64,000 nucleotides of DNA, from positions 38,821,920-38,885,919 of the forward strand of contig NC_079515.1 of NCBI RefSeq assembly GCF_000801105.2, given 5' to 3'. Source of the DNA: Raphanus sativus (Eukaryota; Streptophyta; Magnoliopsida; Brassicales; Brassicaceae). The position numbers and the translations under genes are program-made. Shown piece after piece: positions 53,476 through 64,000 of this stretch (its first letter is position 1; every line of letters begins with the position of its first letter). The notes under the pieces are model-generated. The model saw only the letters and a list, made by a program, of their open reading frames with translations, searched no databases and had not been told where the DNA came from.

Positions 53476-55326
53476 AAAACATCAATTCAACACGTCCAAG
53501 ACTAGATTAAAAGATTTTGAGGTATCTAATCTTCTTGCTGCTGTCTGGATAAGGAATATCATTTTAGAATATGTGTGTTGTTGACTTGTTCCTTGGACCT
53601 TTTAAAATCTTTCTAAGGTATCCTCAGATCAAGATGGGCTACAAAACTCTCAAGCTTCAGAATATGAAAAAACATAAAGAATAAAGGTTTTATATGTTGT
53701 ATCTCTTTTATTTCTGTTGTTTTATCCACAGAAAATGATTCTACAATCTTTATGAGTCAGTGTTTTCTGTGTATTCAGTTTTCATGTCGGAAAAAGTTTT
53801 TGGAAATAACAGATAAACCTTGGATGAAGATGCCACTATGAATGTCTTGTGGAGTTTATTTGCATGTTTTAAGATGAAGTTTGAACTCGCATGATTTAAA
53901 AGCTTCAGATGTGCTTATAGATTTCGTCATTGCCATTGGCTCGAGACTCTGGTTGAATTGTTGTTATTACTGAAATAGCAACATTTAAAACACGTAAATA
54001 CTTGTGTATAGTTTCTGCCAGCAAGAAAGAAAAACGAAAGTACCTGTATAGTTTTCTTGTATACTAATCAAAATACTCCCAACAATATTATATTATCCAA
54101 ACGTCATGCAACAGGCAAGACAAGGATGTTTACGTGCCTTAATCCATTCAATATTATAGTTTAAAGTAATTTTGAACTTTTACAATTATGTGCACTGAAA
54201 TTTTTTTAATACTTATAGAGAAACAAGAAAAGTAATTTTGCTCGCCGACATTTGGTAGATGAAGAAAGGAGGGGATGTTACCAAAGATCCTTTGGAGAAT
54301 AACATAATCTTCAAAGCTGTTCACATGTGTCTCATTCCTGTCCAAGTCAAACCATATACCATTTTTATTCTTTATTTCAGTATACAAGTTTATTAGCTTA
54401 TTATCATTACTATTACTCTAAACTTCTTTTGCAGAAATGCTTTTATTAGTGCTCATTAGGGCTGACTAATTTTCACTTTTCAACTTTACAAATCGGAAAA
54501 GCTTAATTTTCTTGCAGTGAAGTGACAGATTGATACGCAATAGCTTACGAAGTATCTCAAGTTTGGTCTCAATCATAAACACTTTTCTATATTTATATTA
54601 CTAAAGGTAAGTTCAAAATTTGATTATTCGTATTTGATATGAAATGTCTTTTGGTGTGCAAGATCTTGAGGTTTTTATTAATAGTTTCAAATATGTAACA
54701 TATCCAAATTGATTCCATCGGTGGCATGGTAAATCTACATTTATCTACCAAGAACCTTTAATAGCTTCTTTAACACCATACGGATATTTAATAATCTACT
54801 ATTTAAAATACTAGACAACTATGAACCTGTTGTTGAAAAAAAATAACCAGAGTCAATCAAATTGTAACTAAATGAACTGAACTTGATTATATTTGGCTTT
54901 TGTTGTTCAAATTAAATTCTCACTGAGTGGAAAAAGTTAATTTGAACTTTATGAAGAGAATGGGCTGCTTTACCTACTACTCTCAAGGAGCCTTCGGGTT
55001 AGTTTGGTCAGCAGTTTAGTGGACAGTTATTTTGGAGTACATCTAAACCGTTGGTTATCAGCTTACTGCTTTCTGTTGCCGTTAGATTGGTCATTTCATG
55101 ACCAGAACATTTTGACTTCTTTAAGTGATTTTATTGCTCGCAAATAGACTTCTAGATTATCTCACGCGCATGTCTAAGTAACTGAACGTCAGACGCTATA
55201 AGATCCAAATTATTTTTCAAAAAAAGTTGTGAAAACGAAACTTTTTTTTGTTACCTTGGAGAAATAATATATATATAGCTTTTTTTCCAAACGAAAATGA
55301 AGAAATATCTACAAATATAAGACTAT

Positions 55327-55363
55327 TAGTATCTGTTTTCTTTTGTTGGTATAATAGTATCTG
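55327..55363 (-). repeat. possible micro-insertion with 9-bp direct repeats
   Basis: TAGTATCTG occurs at 55327-55335 and 55355-55363, flanking a T-rich insert that reads ACCAACAAAAGAAAA on the minus strand. The short duplication makes this weak. Confidence 0.3.
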
Positions 55364-57202
55364 CAGATTTTTATATATAAATCTTTTTTTAAAACTGTTC
55401 TTTTGAATATTTTAAATGAAATTTAAACAATACCATGCATAAAATAACATACAATTTCTTAAACTGTTTAGTCTACACTGATTTTATATTTAATTTCTGA
55501 ACTATAAATTTTCAAAATAGTGTTAATATACTACTATAAATTAAATATTAACTTGCAGTTTATGTTTCAGAATATTATTTCAGTGTTCACAAACTAAGGG
55601 ATAGTCATTAGCTCTATAGAAATATATCACCTAAAACAAGTAACCGAGATCTATTACTACAGTTACTCAGCATGGAACGAAATGCTTCGACTAAACTCCT
55701 TCCGCCCTGATTGCAAAAGTTCTAGCAGTCCATCTGTGTGACTTTTTCCACGCATTATTGTCTGATTTCAACAAAATATAAAAAATTTCAGACTGTCAAT
55801 TACTCGTTAGATTAACCTCTTCAAAGTCACCATCGATAGAATTTACGGAATTGTCCGGAATATCGAAATATCATCTTCCGTATTTGAAAATTTTCTATGT
55901 ATTTCATTTTTACATCTTTAAACTCTGATTTACTGGCAAAAACTGCCCTTTGTAATTAATGGTGTTTCTTCTATAAGTTAACTTTCTTGTGAGGTTTATT
56001 TAATATAAGTGTGTGTTAAAAAAATATCTATCACAGCCAATGTGCAGTGACTTAAAACCCAAAAAAAACTATTAGTTAGATCATTTTCTTTTTGAAATGG
56101 TAGATTATACATAATAAAAACGATTTAGAACTTATAACCAATACAACTGACTAAACTTTTTATGAACATTCAAGCAAGCAATTTAATAGTTGTTTAGACC
56201 ATTTTGGACCCTGGTTCTGCAAAACCATAAGTTAACAATATAATCACAAAAATATAGAAAGTACAAAGACAGTTTCATCTGCCAAACAACATTATACCAA
56301 AATGTTCTTAATTTTGGTAAATTAATTCTGATCCTAACTTGCCACTGTGATACTGCTGAAGTAACATTATAATTGTGATTGTTTCCTTAACAAAAATAAC
56401 TGTAGACAGTCACGAGTGAATAGTGATGCAAGAAAGTTTCAGTTTCTTATTGTAGTTATATACACCACCGATATTAAACTGGAAACAAACTCGACAATAC
56501 AAAACTTTCTAAAATCTAGGACTGTGCTTATCTATACAAAAATCTAATCAACATCCCTTTCCTATACGCAAATGCACAAATAAACAAACAACAAATCAAA
56601 AAGGTCAAGTTATGTAGACTAAATGGCTTGAAGTACTACCCAATACGGCAGCCTAGTGATTGAAGATAAGCTTTTCTATAAATATTTAACCTTGAGCTTA
56701 GCTTTGTGATTGTAGTCTATGCACTCAAAAACTTTCACCTCACAAAATATCAGAGTTTGATTTTTTTTTTTTTTTTTTTTTTGGTTTTCACTCTTGTAAC
56801 AATTTTTTTGTGATATTTTTCATAAATGTTAAAAAAAAGAGAATCTAAAAAAATAATAAAGGGAAGTGAGTTGTAAGTTTGGCGCGTACATTAACAACCC
56901 ACCGGCAAAACACCCACGAAAAAGGCGACCACGCATAAAGAAAGATCAAAACCTCCCATCGCCCTTCCAAAAAGAACATATTATAATCTTTTGTTACAAA
57001 AAAAATTATATAATCAAAAAAATTATACTATTTTCTTTGTATTTCAAAAAAGTTTGTAGCTTTGAAGGTAGAGAGATCAAGCGACTGAGAGAAAGAGAGA
57101 GTGGTGTGGAAACTAAACCACGATCTGAGTTTTTCCGACAGCAATATTCTCCGATCGGAGCTTTAGACATTCCGACAGAAGCATAAAAAGATCGTTCCTT
57201 TC

Positions 57203-57224
57203 GTGTGTGTGTGTGTGTGTGTGT
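57203..57224. repeat. (GT)n microsatellite in the leader of the CCCH gene
   Basis: About ten GT units just upstream of the start codon. A second (GT)n run lies in the first intron at 57395-57409, next to a (TA)n run at 57370-57385. Confidence 0.85.
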
Positions 57225-57241
57225 TAGGGGTTTGTCGGAAA

Positions 57242-59151
57242 ATGGAGCGGTACGGTCGCGCCGGTGAAGAAGGGCCGCGATCGGATCCGTCGATTGAATG
57301 GGCCTCTCGTGGAGTCGAAGGTAACGTAAATGCAGCGCCTTTGATTCAGCTTAGGTTGATTAAAGGATTATATATATATATATATTTAATAAAATGTGTG
57401 TGTGTGTGTTTTTTGTAGGTTCGGTGTGGCGGTTAGGGTTAAGCGGCGGAGGAGCTGGAGGAGGAGGAGGAGGAGGAGGAGAAGGGTACCCGGAGCGATC
57501 AAATGAGCCTGATTGTATTTATTACTTGCGTACCGGCGTTTGCGGGTACGGTTCAAGATGTCGGTTTAATCACCCGCGAGATCGTGGAGCGGTAAATAAA
57601 GTTTCCCACTTTTGATTCCTCTGTTTCAGATCGTTGAAATGTTTTTTCTTTTTGAAAGCCCTTAGTTTGTTGTTTAGGTTGTTGGAGGTGTGAGAGGAGG
57701 AGATGGAGCTTTACCGGAGAGAATGGGACAACCGGTTTGTCAGGTTTTGTAATACTCTTATCTCTGTCAAACCGATCAAACAATGCAGTTTTAAAAGAAA
57801 GTTGTGAACTTTAGATTGTTTTGTTTTTTGGTTTGATCAGCATTTCATGAGAACGGGAACGTGTAAGTACGGTGCGTCTTGCAAGTATCACCATCCCAGA
57901 CAAGGAGGAGTTGGTTCCCTTGCGCCTGTCTCGTTAAGTTACTTGGGATATCCATTACGTGCGGTTTGTGTTCTATAACCTCTCTATTGGTTTATACACA
58001 CACACACACATTTGTATTGTTATAGTAATCTCTTAAAGCTCCTCTGAAACTTGATTTACAGGGAGAGAAAGAGTGTTCTTATTACATGAGAACCGGCCAG
58101 TGTAAATTTGGTTTAACCTGTAGATTCAACCATCCAGTGCCTCAGCCACAGCAGCAGCAGCAGCAGCAACAGACGCAAACTATTTATCCAACAATTCAAT
58201 CTCAACCAATGCCTTCGTCTCAGCAATATGGTTTAGTTTTGACAAGGCCTCCTTCTCTTTTATCTGGTTCTTATCTTCCAAGCCCATACGGCCCACCACC
58301 AATGGTTCTGCCTCCAGGAATGGTTACATACCCTAACTGGAATCCTTACCAGGTATCACTCCTTTAACTTTCCTTTTTTTAACATTTTCTTCCATTTTGG
58401 TAAGTGGATCAGTTGATTCTTTTAGGCTTCTTTGACTGCAATGCCTTCTCCTGGAACTGGAACACAACCTTCTATTGGATCAAGCTCTGTTTATGGAGGA
58501 GTAGCGCCGTTATCTCCTTCAGGTACTGCTTATACAACAGGAACATACCAATCTGGTGGACCTTCCTTGACTACTACTTCAAAAGAACAATCTTTCCCTC
58601 AGCGACCTGATCAGCCAGAGTGTCAGTACTTCATGAGAACCGGAGACTGTAAGTTCGGTGCTTCGTGTAGATACCATCATCCTCCTCTGGATGCAGTTCA
58701 GACTAATACTGGTGTTCTCCTCAGCTCCATTGGCCTTCCACTTCGTCCGGTAAGTGTTTGTTATGGACACATGTTTTTGCTAGTTTTTGGTGTGCGACAA
58801 ACTTCTTGAATAATATGTTATGACGCACAGGGCGTAGCGCAATGCACTCACTTTGCGCAACACGGTATCTGCAAGTTTGGACCAGCGTGTAAGTTCGATC
58901 ACTCTATGGCTTCTTCACTAAGCTACAGCCCGTCTGCTTCGTCGCTAACGGATATGCCTGTGGCTCCATACCCAGTTGGTTCATCCTCGCTCAGCGGGGC
59001 TTCAGCTCCAGTAAGCTCAAGCGTTGAAACCACCACCGCAGAGGCTGTGACTGCTGTAGTTTCTAGCGTGAACAGTCAAGAGCTAGCTGAGACGGGTGGT
59101 GACTCAGCTGGTGTTAGTGGCAGTATAGAAGCAAAGACTTCTTCAATTTAA
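57242..59151 (+). CDS. C3H34: CCCH zinc-finger RNA-binding protein with five fingers (C3H34-like)
   Basis: Exons are 57242-57320, 57419-57591, 57678-57743, 57841-57963, 58062-58352, 58426-58749 and 58831-59151; 458 residues, start [20 protein letters not shown]. Five C-X8-C-X5-C-X3-H fingers are complete: [20 protein letters not shown] (about 58-77), [20 protein letters not shown] (about 105), [20 protein letters not shown] (about 150), [20 protein letters not shown] (about 310) and [20 protein letters not shown] (about 356). The linker between fingers three and four is Gln/Pro-rich and the tail Ser/Ala-rich. This layout is the ZFN1-like family of plant nucleic-acid-binding CCCH proteins. Position matches Arabidopsis At3g06410. 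Target RNAs are not evident from sequence. Confidence 0.92.
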
Positions 59152-59557
59152 AGAAAAAGAGAGAGGAAAATGTCCTCGAGATTCTTGATGAAGTAAACAA
59201 CATTAAGAAAAGAAAAAAGAAGATTATTGAATGGGGTTTGAAGATTCGATGGAAGCAGAGAGAGAGAGAGAGACCAAAACCAAAAGCTTCTGTCATTTTA
59301 CCATTTGTCCATACATAAATAAATATATTCTCTCATACGGCCATATCTCTCTCTCTCTGTTTTTGCTTTCTTGAACAACGATTACTACTAATAAATGGCC
59401 TTTATTCACACGACCTTTTACATCCCCTGTTTGTTTTAGTCGTTCTAGATGTTTGTTGAATCCCGGAGGAACATGATTCTTAAGGATTCTATCATAGTCT
59501 GCAAGCTCAGAGGTTTGTATATATACTTTTAGCTATCTAAAGGTGTTGTGTTACATA

Positions 59558-59709
59558 CAGTTCAGCTCCTTGTACCGCTCTTTGAATACTTTGGCTTTGT
59601 CTTTCAACTTCTTCCTCTGTTTTACCTTCTATCTCAGAGGCAATGCTTCTCTGTTCTCACAAGCACTATTGAAGTCTCTTCTGCTCCATGTTGAGAACCC
59701 CCTGGAGAT
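59558..59709 (-). pseudogene. decayed exon of an ISWI-type chromatin remodeller (CHR11)
   Basis: The minus strand starts after an acceptor-like TCTCCAG and reads GFSTWSRRDFN, then a shortened CEN segment. After a frameshift it reads EGKTEEEVER, and after another, KAKVFKERYKELN, ending at a donor-like T|GTATGT. These blocks match, in order, the SANT-domain region of plant ISWI proteins CHR11/CHR17. Arabidopsis CHR11 (At3g06400) lies directly beside the CCCH gene, so this is a relic at the syntenic position. At least two frameshifts and internal losses make it non-functional. No other exons were recognised. Confidence 0.75.
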
Positions 59710-59803
59710 TAACAGTAAGTAAACAAGTAAAAAACAAATCAACTATCAAAGTGTCTAAAGAAACTTTAAATAAAAGAATTACACTTTTTGACTTTCCGCC
59801 TAA

Positions 59804-60449
59804 CTAGATTTTGACCCGCGCTTTTGAAGCGCGGGATATTTTACGATGAAAAATTTCACTAATAATTTAACAAATATTTTGGTTATTTTTAAAGAGTCTG
59901 TATTTAAAATATTTTTGCATTTAAATCAGTATTTTTAAATTCAACCCAATTGTGATTATACCGGTTAATCTGGAGATCTGACAATTCAATTTATGTTTTT
60001 AAAATATTCATATTAAAAATCACTAAAACCCGAGACTAACCGATTGAACTGATGGATGACCGATATGTAATCTAATTGGATTTAAATTGTAATAGTTTCA
60101 TAATTTGTAATCTTATAATCGAAATTTTAAAGTTCACTATTTTGCCATTTATGAAATTATGACGTTTCTACAAAATTTTAAAGAGAAAATGATAGATATA
60201 AAATAACTAAGATTAATTATTGTATTATTTGGAAACATTGATAGTAGTATAAAGAATATATTGTTTGGAAACATTGATAGTAGTATAAAGAAATAAGTAT
60301 ATTGTTTGGAAACATGGATAGTAATATAAAGAAAGGAACATTAGTGACTTAATGTATGTTTAACTATAAAGTATAAAAGTGTATTTAATTTAAAAACTTA
60401 CAAAATAAATGTTAGGTCCAACAAAATGTTTCTGTTTTAATAAGATAGA
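59804..60449 (-). mobile_element. non-autonomous Helitron upstream of DHQ-SDH
   Basis: On the minus strand the element begins TCTATCTTATTAAAACAGAA (from 60449), a start typical of Brassicaceae Helitrons. It ends CTAG (59807-59804), preceded by a 9-bp-stem hairpin CCCGCGCTT-CAA-AAGCGCGGG (59835-59815). The bases outside are A and T, the standard Helitron insertion between A and T without target duplication. It has no coding capacity and contains a three-unit minisatellite (60226-60336). Confidence 0.85.
60226..60336. repeat. three-unit minisatellite inside the Helitron
   Basis: Three units of about 34-41 bp, each with TTTGGAAACATTGATAGTAG and TATAAAGAA (with small changes), start near 60226, 60260 and 60300. 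Confidence 0.8.
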
Positions 60450-60581
60450 TGTTGCCACCTAACCAAAGCCACCTAACCATTTTGGTGTAATGTATAAATA
60501 TGAAAAATATACCAAATTTTATTTTTTAGAATCTGAAAAATTTGGAAAAGAGTGAAAAATTTGGGCGAGTGTGACGTCTCA

Positions 60582-63441
60582 ATGGCGTCTTCTTCCACTA
60601 ATGCTCGCCTCACCAACCCTCCTCCTCATCTACTCTCCACTCCACGACCGTCACCAACATCCGTCGCCAACCTCCGTCTTCCCGCCGCCGATTTTCCTCT
60701 CCTCTTTAAATCGAACCTCTTCTCCTCCGCCGAACTATCTTCCTTGCGTATCAGAAGCGTGCCGGTTCCGGTAGTATTCTCCGATCGACGGCTACTACGA
60801 TCCATGAAGTCAAGCAATGTCTATGTTAGTGATTCTCTCCTTTTAGTTTTGATTTTCATTTGGTTCTGTTCTGTTCTGTTCTGTTCTGTTCTGTTTAGTT
60901 AGTGTTTCTGTTTCTGTTCTGTTTCGGACAGTGCTATAGAGAACCGATTGTGTAATGCTATCTTGTTTTTTTTGTTAACCTTAGGTGGCTTCAGATTCTA
61001 TGGAAACGGAGATTGGAAGTCAAAAACTTGCGAAAAATCCGAGCTTGATCTGTGCTCCGGTGATGGCGGATTCAGTAGACAAGATGGTGGTTGAAACTTG
61101 CAAAGCTCAGGACTTGGGTGCAGATTTGGTGGAGATTCGATTAGATAGTTTGAAAGAGTTCAACCCTCTTGAGGATCTGAAAATTATAATACAGAAGTCT
61201 CCTCTTCCAACTCTATTCACCTACAGGTTTGTGTGTGTATGCTTGTGTCTGTGTGTGTGTGCTCAAGCTTGAGACTTTTATTGTGTTTGATATGGAACTT
61301 CTTGTGTTCACTTCTACTGAGCTTTTAAATGAATGATGCTTCCTACTTAAGTTATGGGTTAGTTCTTGTGGTGTAGTATGAGTAATGTTATTGTGTTTGT
61401 ATGATGACTTCTCCTGTAGGCCAAAATGGGAAGGTGGTCAATACGAAGGTGATGAAAAAGAGCGGCTAGATGTGCTCCGTTTAGCCATGGAACTTGGAGC
61501 TGAGTACATTGATGTTGAACTTCAGGTTACCATCATTAAAAACTGAAAAGTGTTTTGGTGCTAATTGGTTCCTCCTCCTAACTTCATATTTGTATGTTTA
61601 AGGTTGCAAGCGAGTTCATCAAGTCGATTAAAGGAAAGAAGCCTGCAAATTTCAGAGTAATTGTTTCTTCACATAACTATGAGAGCACCCCTTCCGTTGA
61701 GGATCTCAATGACCTCGCTCTAAGAATACAACAATCTGGAGCTGACATTGTGAAAATCGCTACTACGGCTGTGGACATCATAGATGTTGCTCGCATGTTC
61801 CATTTAACCTCAAATGCTCAAGTAAGCTGCCTTGCCTTGAGTGCTAGCCATTAGGTTTGCTTCTCATCTCTGAATGTGTTGGCATTTCAGGTTCCAACAA
61901 TAGGACTTGTGATGGGGGAAAGAGGTCTAATGTCACGGATTCTCTGCTCCAAATTTGGTGGATATTTAACCTTTGGCACCATAGAATCCGGAAAAGTTTC
62001 TGCGCCTGGTCAACCGACGATCAAGGAACTGTTGGATCTTTACAATTTCAGAAGAATCGGTCCTGACACTAAGGTGTATGGAATCATTGGGAAGCCTGTC
62101 AGTCACAGCAAATCACCTATTATTCACAACCAAGCTTTCAAATCAGTTGATTTTGATGGAGTGTATGTTCACCTCTTAGTTGATGATCTTGCAAGCTTCC
62201 TCAAAACATACTCATCCTCTGATTTCGCTGGATTCAGGTTTAGCTATCAAAATTCTGAAGTAATTGAACAGAATCATTTTTGGATGAATAATGTTAAAAA
62301 ATCTTTTGTTACCTTGCAGCTGTACAATCCCTCACAAAGAAGCTGCGTTGAAATGTTGTGATGAGGTTGATCCATTGGCAAAGGTCTGGTTTGCTAATAA
62401 CCACTTACTATCTGATAGAGTAAATAGCCATCCTGCTTCACTCTGAATATTATCTTTTAACAGTCTATAGGAGCTGTGAACACTATACTAAGAAGACAAA
62501 GCGACGGAAAGTTGCTGGGTTACAACACCGATTGTATTGGTTCCATTTCTGCTATTGAGGATGGGCTTAGAAGTAAGTTATATGTTTCACATCATTAACC
62601 TCCTGTTGTTGCTCCTCGTGGTTTTACTCATTGTAGCCTTTTTTTCTTTTGTTAAGGGTCAAGTGATCCAAGCAGTGTACCTTCTTCTTCTTCTTCGCCG
62701 TTGGCTGGTAAAACAGTGGTGGTTATTGGTGCTGGTGGAGCAGGTAAAGCACTTGCTTATGGTGCAAAAGAGAAGGGAGCCAAAGTTGTGATTGCTAATC
62801 GAACTTACGGTAAAATACACTACTCTTCCTCATCCTCGTCTCTATTTGGTTGTCATGTTGGTGGTAGTAACTGATGCTATGTTGTTTTTTGGTTCCTGGT
62901 GTTGTGTATTTGAAGAACGAGCACTAGAACTCGCAGAAGCAATTGGAGGCAGAGCGTTAGCTCTCAAGGATTTAGACAACTTCCACCCAGAAGATGGCAT
63001 GGTATTGGCCAACACAACGTCTATGGGGATGCAACCAAACGTTAATGAGACTCCCATTTCCAAGGTTAGCCCTTCTTGTAAACAACTCTTACATTCTTTT
63101 CTGTTACAAATCTGTAATCTATAGCTTTTTCTGTTTCCTTAGGATGCATTGAAGCACTACGCACTAGTGTTTGATGCGGTTTATACTCCAAGAATCACAC
63201 GACTGTTGAGGGAAGCAGAAGAATGCGGAGCCATAACAGTGTCGGGGTCAGAGATGTTTGTGAGGCAGGCTTACGAGCAGTTTGAGATTTTCACCGGTTT
63301 GCCTGGTAAGTGTGACTTATTACTAAACACAACTCACTGACTTTTACCACTCACCTCTCGGCTGTTAATATGAAAGCTTTATGTTGGATTTGTTGTGCAG
63401 CTCCAAAGGAACTCTACTGGCAAATCATGTCAAAGTACTGA
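60582..63441 (+). CDS. MEE32: plastid bifunctional 3-dehydroquinate dehydratase / shikimate dehydrogenase
   Basis: Catalyses steps three and four of the shikimate pathway (dehydroquinate to shikimate, NADPH-dependent). Eleven exons: 60582-60824, 60985-61226, 61420-61525, 61603-61821, 61891-62237, 62320-62383, 62464-62572, 62657-62809, 62916-63064, 63143-63305 and 63401-63441; 611 residues. The start MASSSTNARLTN opens a Ser/Pro-rich, acid-poor segment of about 80 residues that fits a chloroplast transit peptide. The type I dehydratase half shows the His of VSSHNYE (about 220) and the Schiff-base Lys of VKIATTA (about 247). The dehydrogenase half shows KPVSHSKSPIIHN, the Lys of CTIPHKEA, the Asp of NTDCIG and the NADP loop GAGGAGKA (about 468), then ANTTSMGM. 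All catalytic residues are present. Matches Arabidopsis At3g06350. Confidence 0.95.
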
Positions 63442-64000
63442 GACCTCGCTTGTGTGTGTGTATCTGTATCTTCTTTTTCTTCTTCTTCTTCTTCTTCCAT
63501 GGAAACTCAATTCCAATAATTTTTTTTTTTTTTTAAAAATGCTATTTGTGTTCTCAGAGAAGACCCTTTATGATGCCATAGCATGGACTTCTCTCTGTAT
63601 CTTTATATATACAAACGATAAAACTTGTTGAGTTGATGATAGAAACTTAGATTTTTGCAGAGTACAATGTCGATTGCTGCTTGTGAAATTTTGTACATCT
63701 CTGTTTATCGTCTTAACTTAGTGACAACATAAATAGAACACTTTTACCATCAAAATCTTCCTTTGATTACACATAAAGTAGGAAATAATAACTTTTGAAA
63801 AATCACTAACTGAATATTCATTCCGTTTAAGATGTTTTAGAGTATATCTTTAAAGTTTTCATACATGTTGAGAAACGTCTTAAATTCTGACTATAATTAT
63901 ACCTTATGTTTTCAATACATGATGTTCTTAATTTTTGAAATAAAATTTATTAACAATTAATGTTATATGACTAAGGTTACTATGCCATATATTTTACTTT
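63442..64000. other. 3' flank of DHQ-SDH
   Basis: 3' UTR with CTT-repeat and T-runs to about 63650, then AT-rich DNA with no feature recognised. Confidence 0.6.

Larger units (their letters stand above)
50807..57241. other. 6.4-kb intergenic region without a recognised gene
   Basis: AT-rich DNA between ATG8h and the CCCH gene, which are neighbours in Arabidopsis. It holds one SINE (53230-53475), micro-insertions at 51329-51368 and possibly 55327-55363, a long T-run (56760-56782) and the promoter and leader of the CCCH gene. The longest frames are short; a 77-codon minus-strand frame at 54154-54387 looks weakly protein-like but is not recognised. Confidence 0.55.
59152..60581. other. intergenic: CCCH 3' flank, CHR11 relic, Helitron, DHQ-SDH promoter
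   Basis: No intact gene. In order it contains the CCCH 3' UTR with GA-rich repeats, a decayed CHR11 exon (59558-59709), a 646-bp Helitron (59804-60449) and 132 bp of sequence directly before the DHQ-SDH start codon. Confidence 0.7.

Noticed and set aside
54154..54387. A 77-codon minus-strand frame with protein-like start (GIWFDLDRNETHV)
   Set aside because: No family recognised, no flanking exons, quickly turns into Lys/Ile/Phe-rich AT sequence; left as unsupported.

Overview
The window is plant nuclear DNA from a Brassicaceae genome, most likely Brassica or a close relative. The introns are plant-like (GT-AG, AT-rich), and the genes match, in order, a stretch of Arabidopsis chromosome 3 (locus numbers from memory, about At3g06530 down to At3g06350, ancestral block F). 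Several Arabidopsis genes of that stretch are missing. This is what gene loss after the Brassica genome triplication looks like, and one lost gene (the ISWI remodeller CHR11) has left a decayed exon.

Layout. 1-2442 (-): N-terminal 481 codons of UTP10/HEATR1. 3487-8905 (-): a complete, very young non-autonomous LTR retrotransposon that encodes only Gag (TR-GAG type), with LTRs, PBS, PPT and a 5-bp target duplication. 11543-13871 (-): MYB108. 18227-37566 (+): pyruvate dehydrogenase kinase, split by a 17.9-kb fifth intron that holds a Mutator-like element (19711-37464). 38575-42439 (+): DEAD-box helicase RH40. 43037-43840 (-): ELO-type fatty acid elongase. 46012-49187 (+): borate transporter BOR3. 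49721-50806 (+): ATG8h. 50807-57241: long gene-free stretch with one SINE. 57242-59151 (+): five-finger CCCH protein (C3H34). 59558-59709 (-): CHR11 relic. 59804-60449 (-): small Helitron. 60582-63441 (+): plastid DHQ dehydratase/shikimate dehydrogenase.

The host genes are independent housekeeping or regulatory genes, not an operon: ribosome biogenesis, stress/hormone transcription, mitochondrial PDC control, RNA metabolism, lipid elongation, boron efflux, autophagy and the shikimate pathway.

The most unusual part is the Mutator-like element. It encodes a MURA-type transposase and, convergently, a DUF1985 plus Ulp1-protease protein (the class called KAONASHI in Arabidopsis). Its non-coding DNA, including the introns, is packed with one near-constant 22-nt palindrome, GACGACTTA-N4-TAAGTCGTC. 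The sequence shows 7.6 kb of it twice, on either side of a 100-N gap. The repeat limits and the dense single-base indels next to the gap argue that this is an unmerged contig overlap, so the real element is probably near 10 kb. A second unexpected pattern is a set of tiny oligo(A)-tailed insertions, each flanked by a direct repeat, clustered between 9 and 18 kb.
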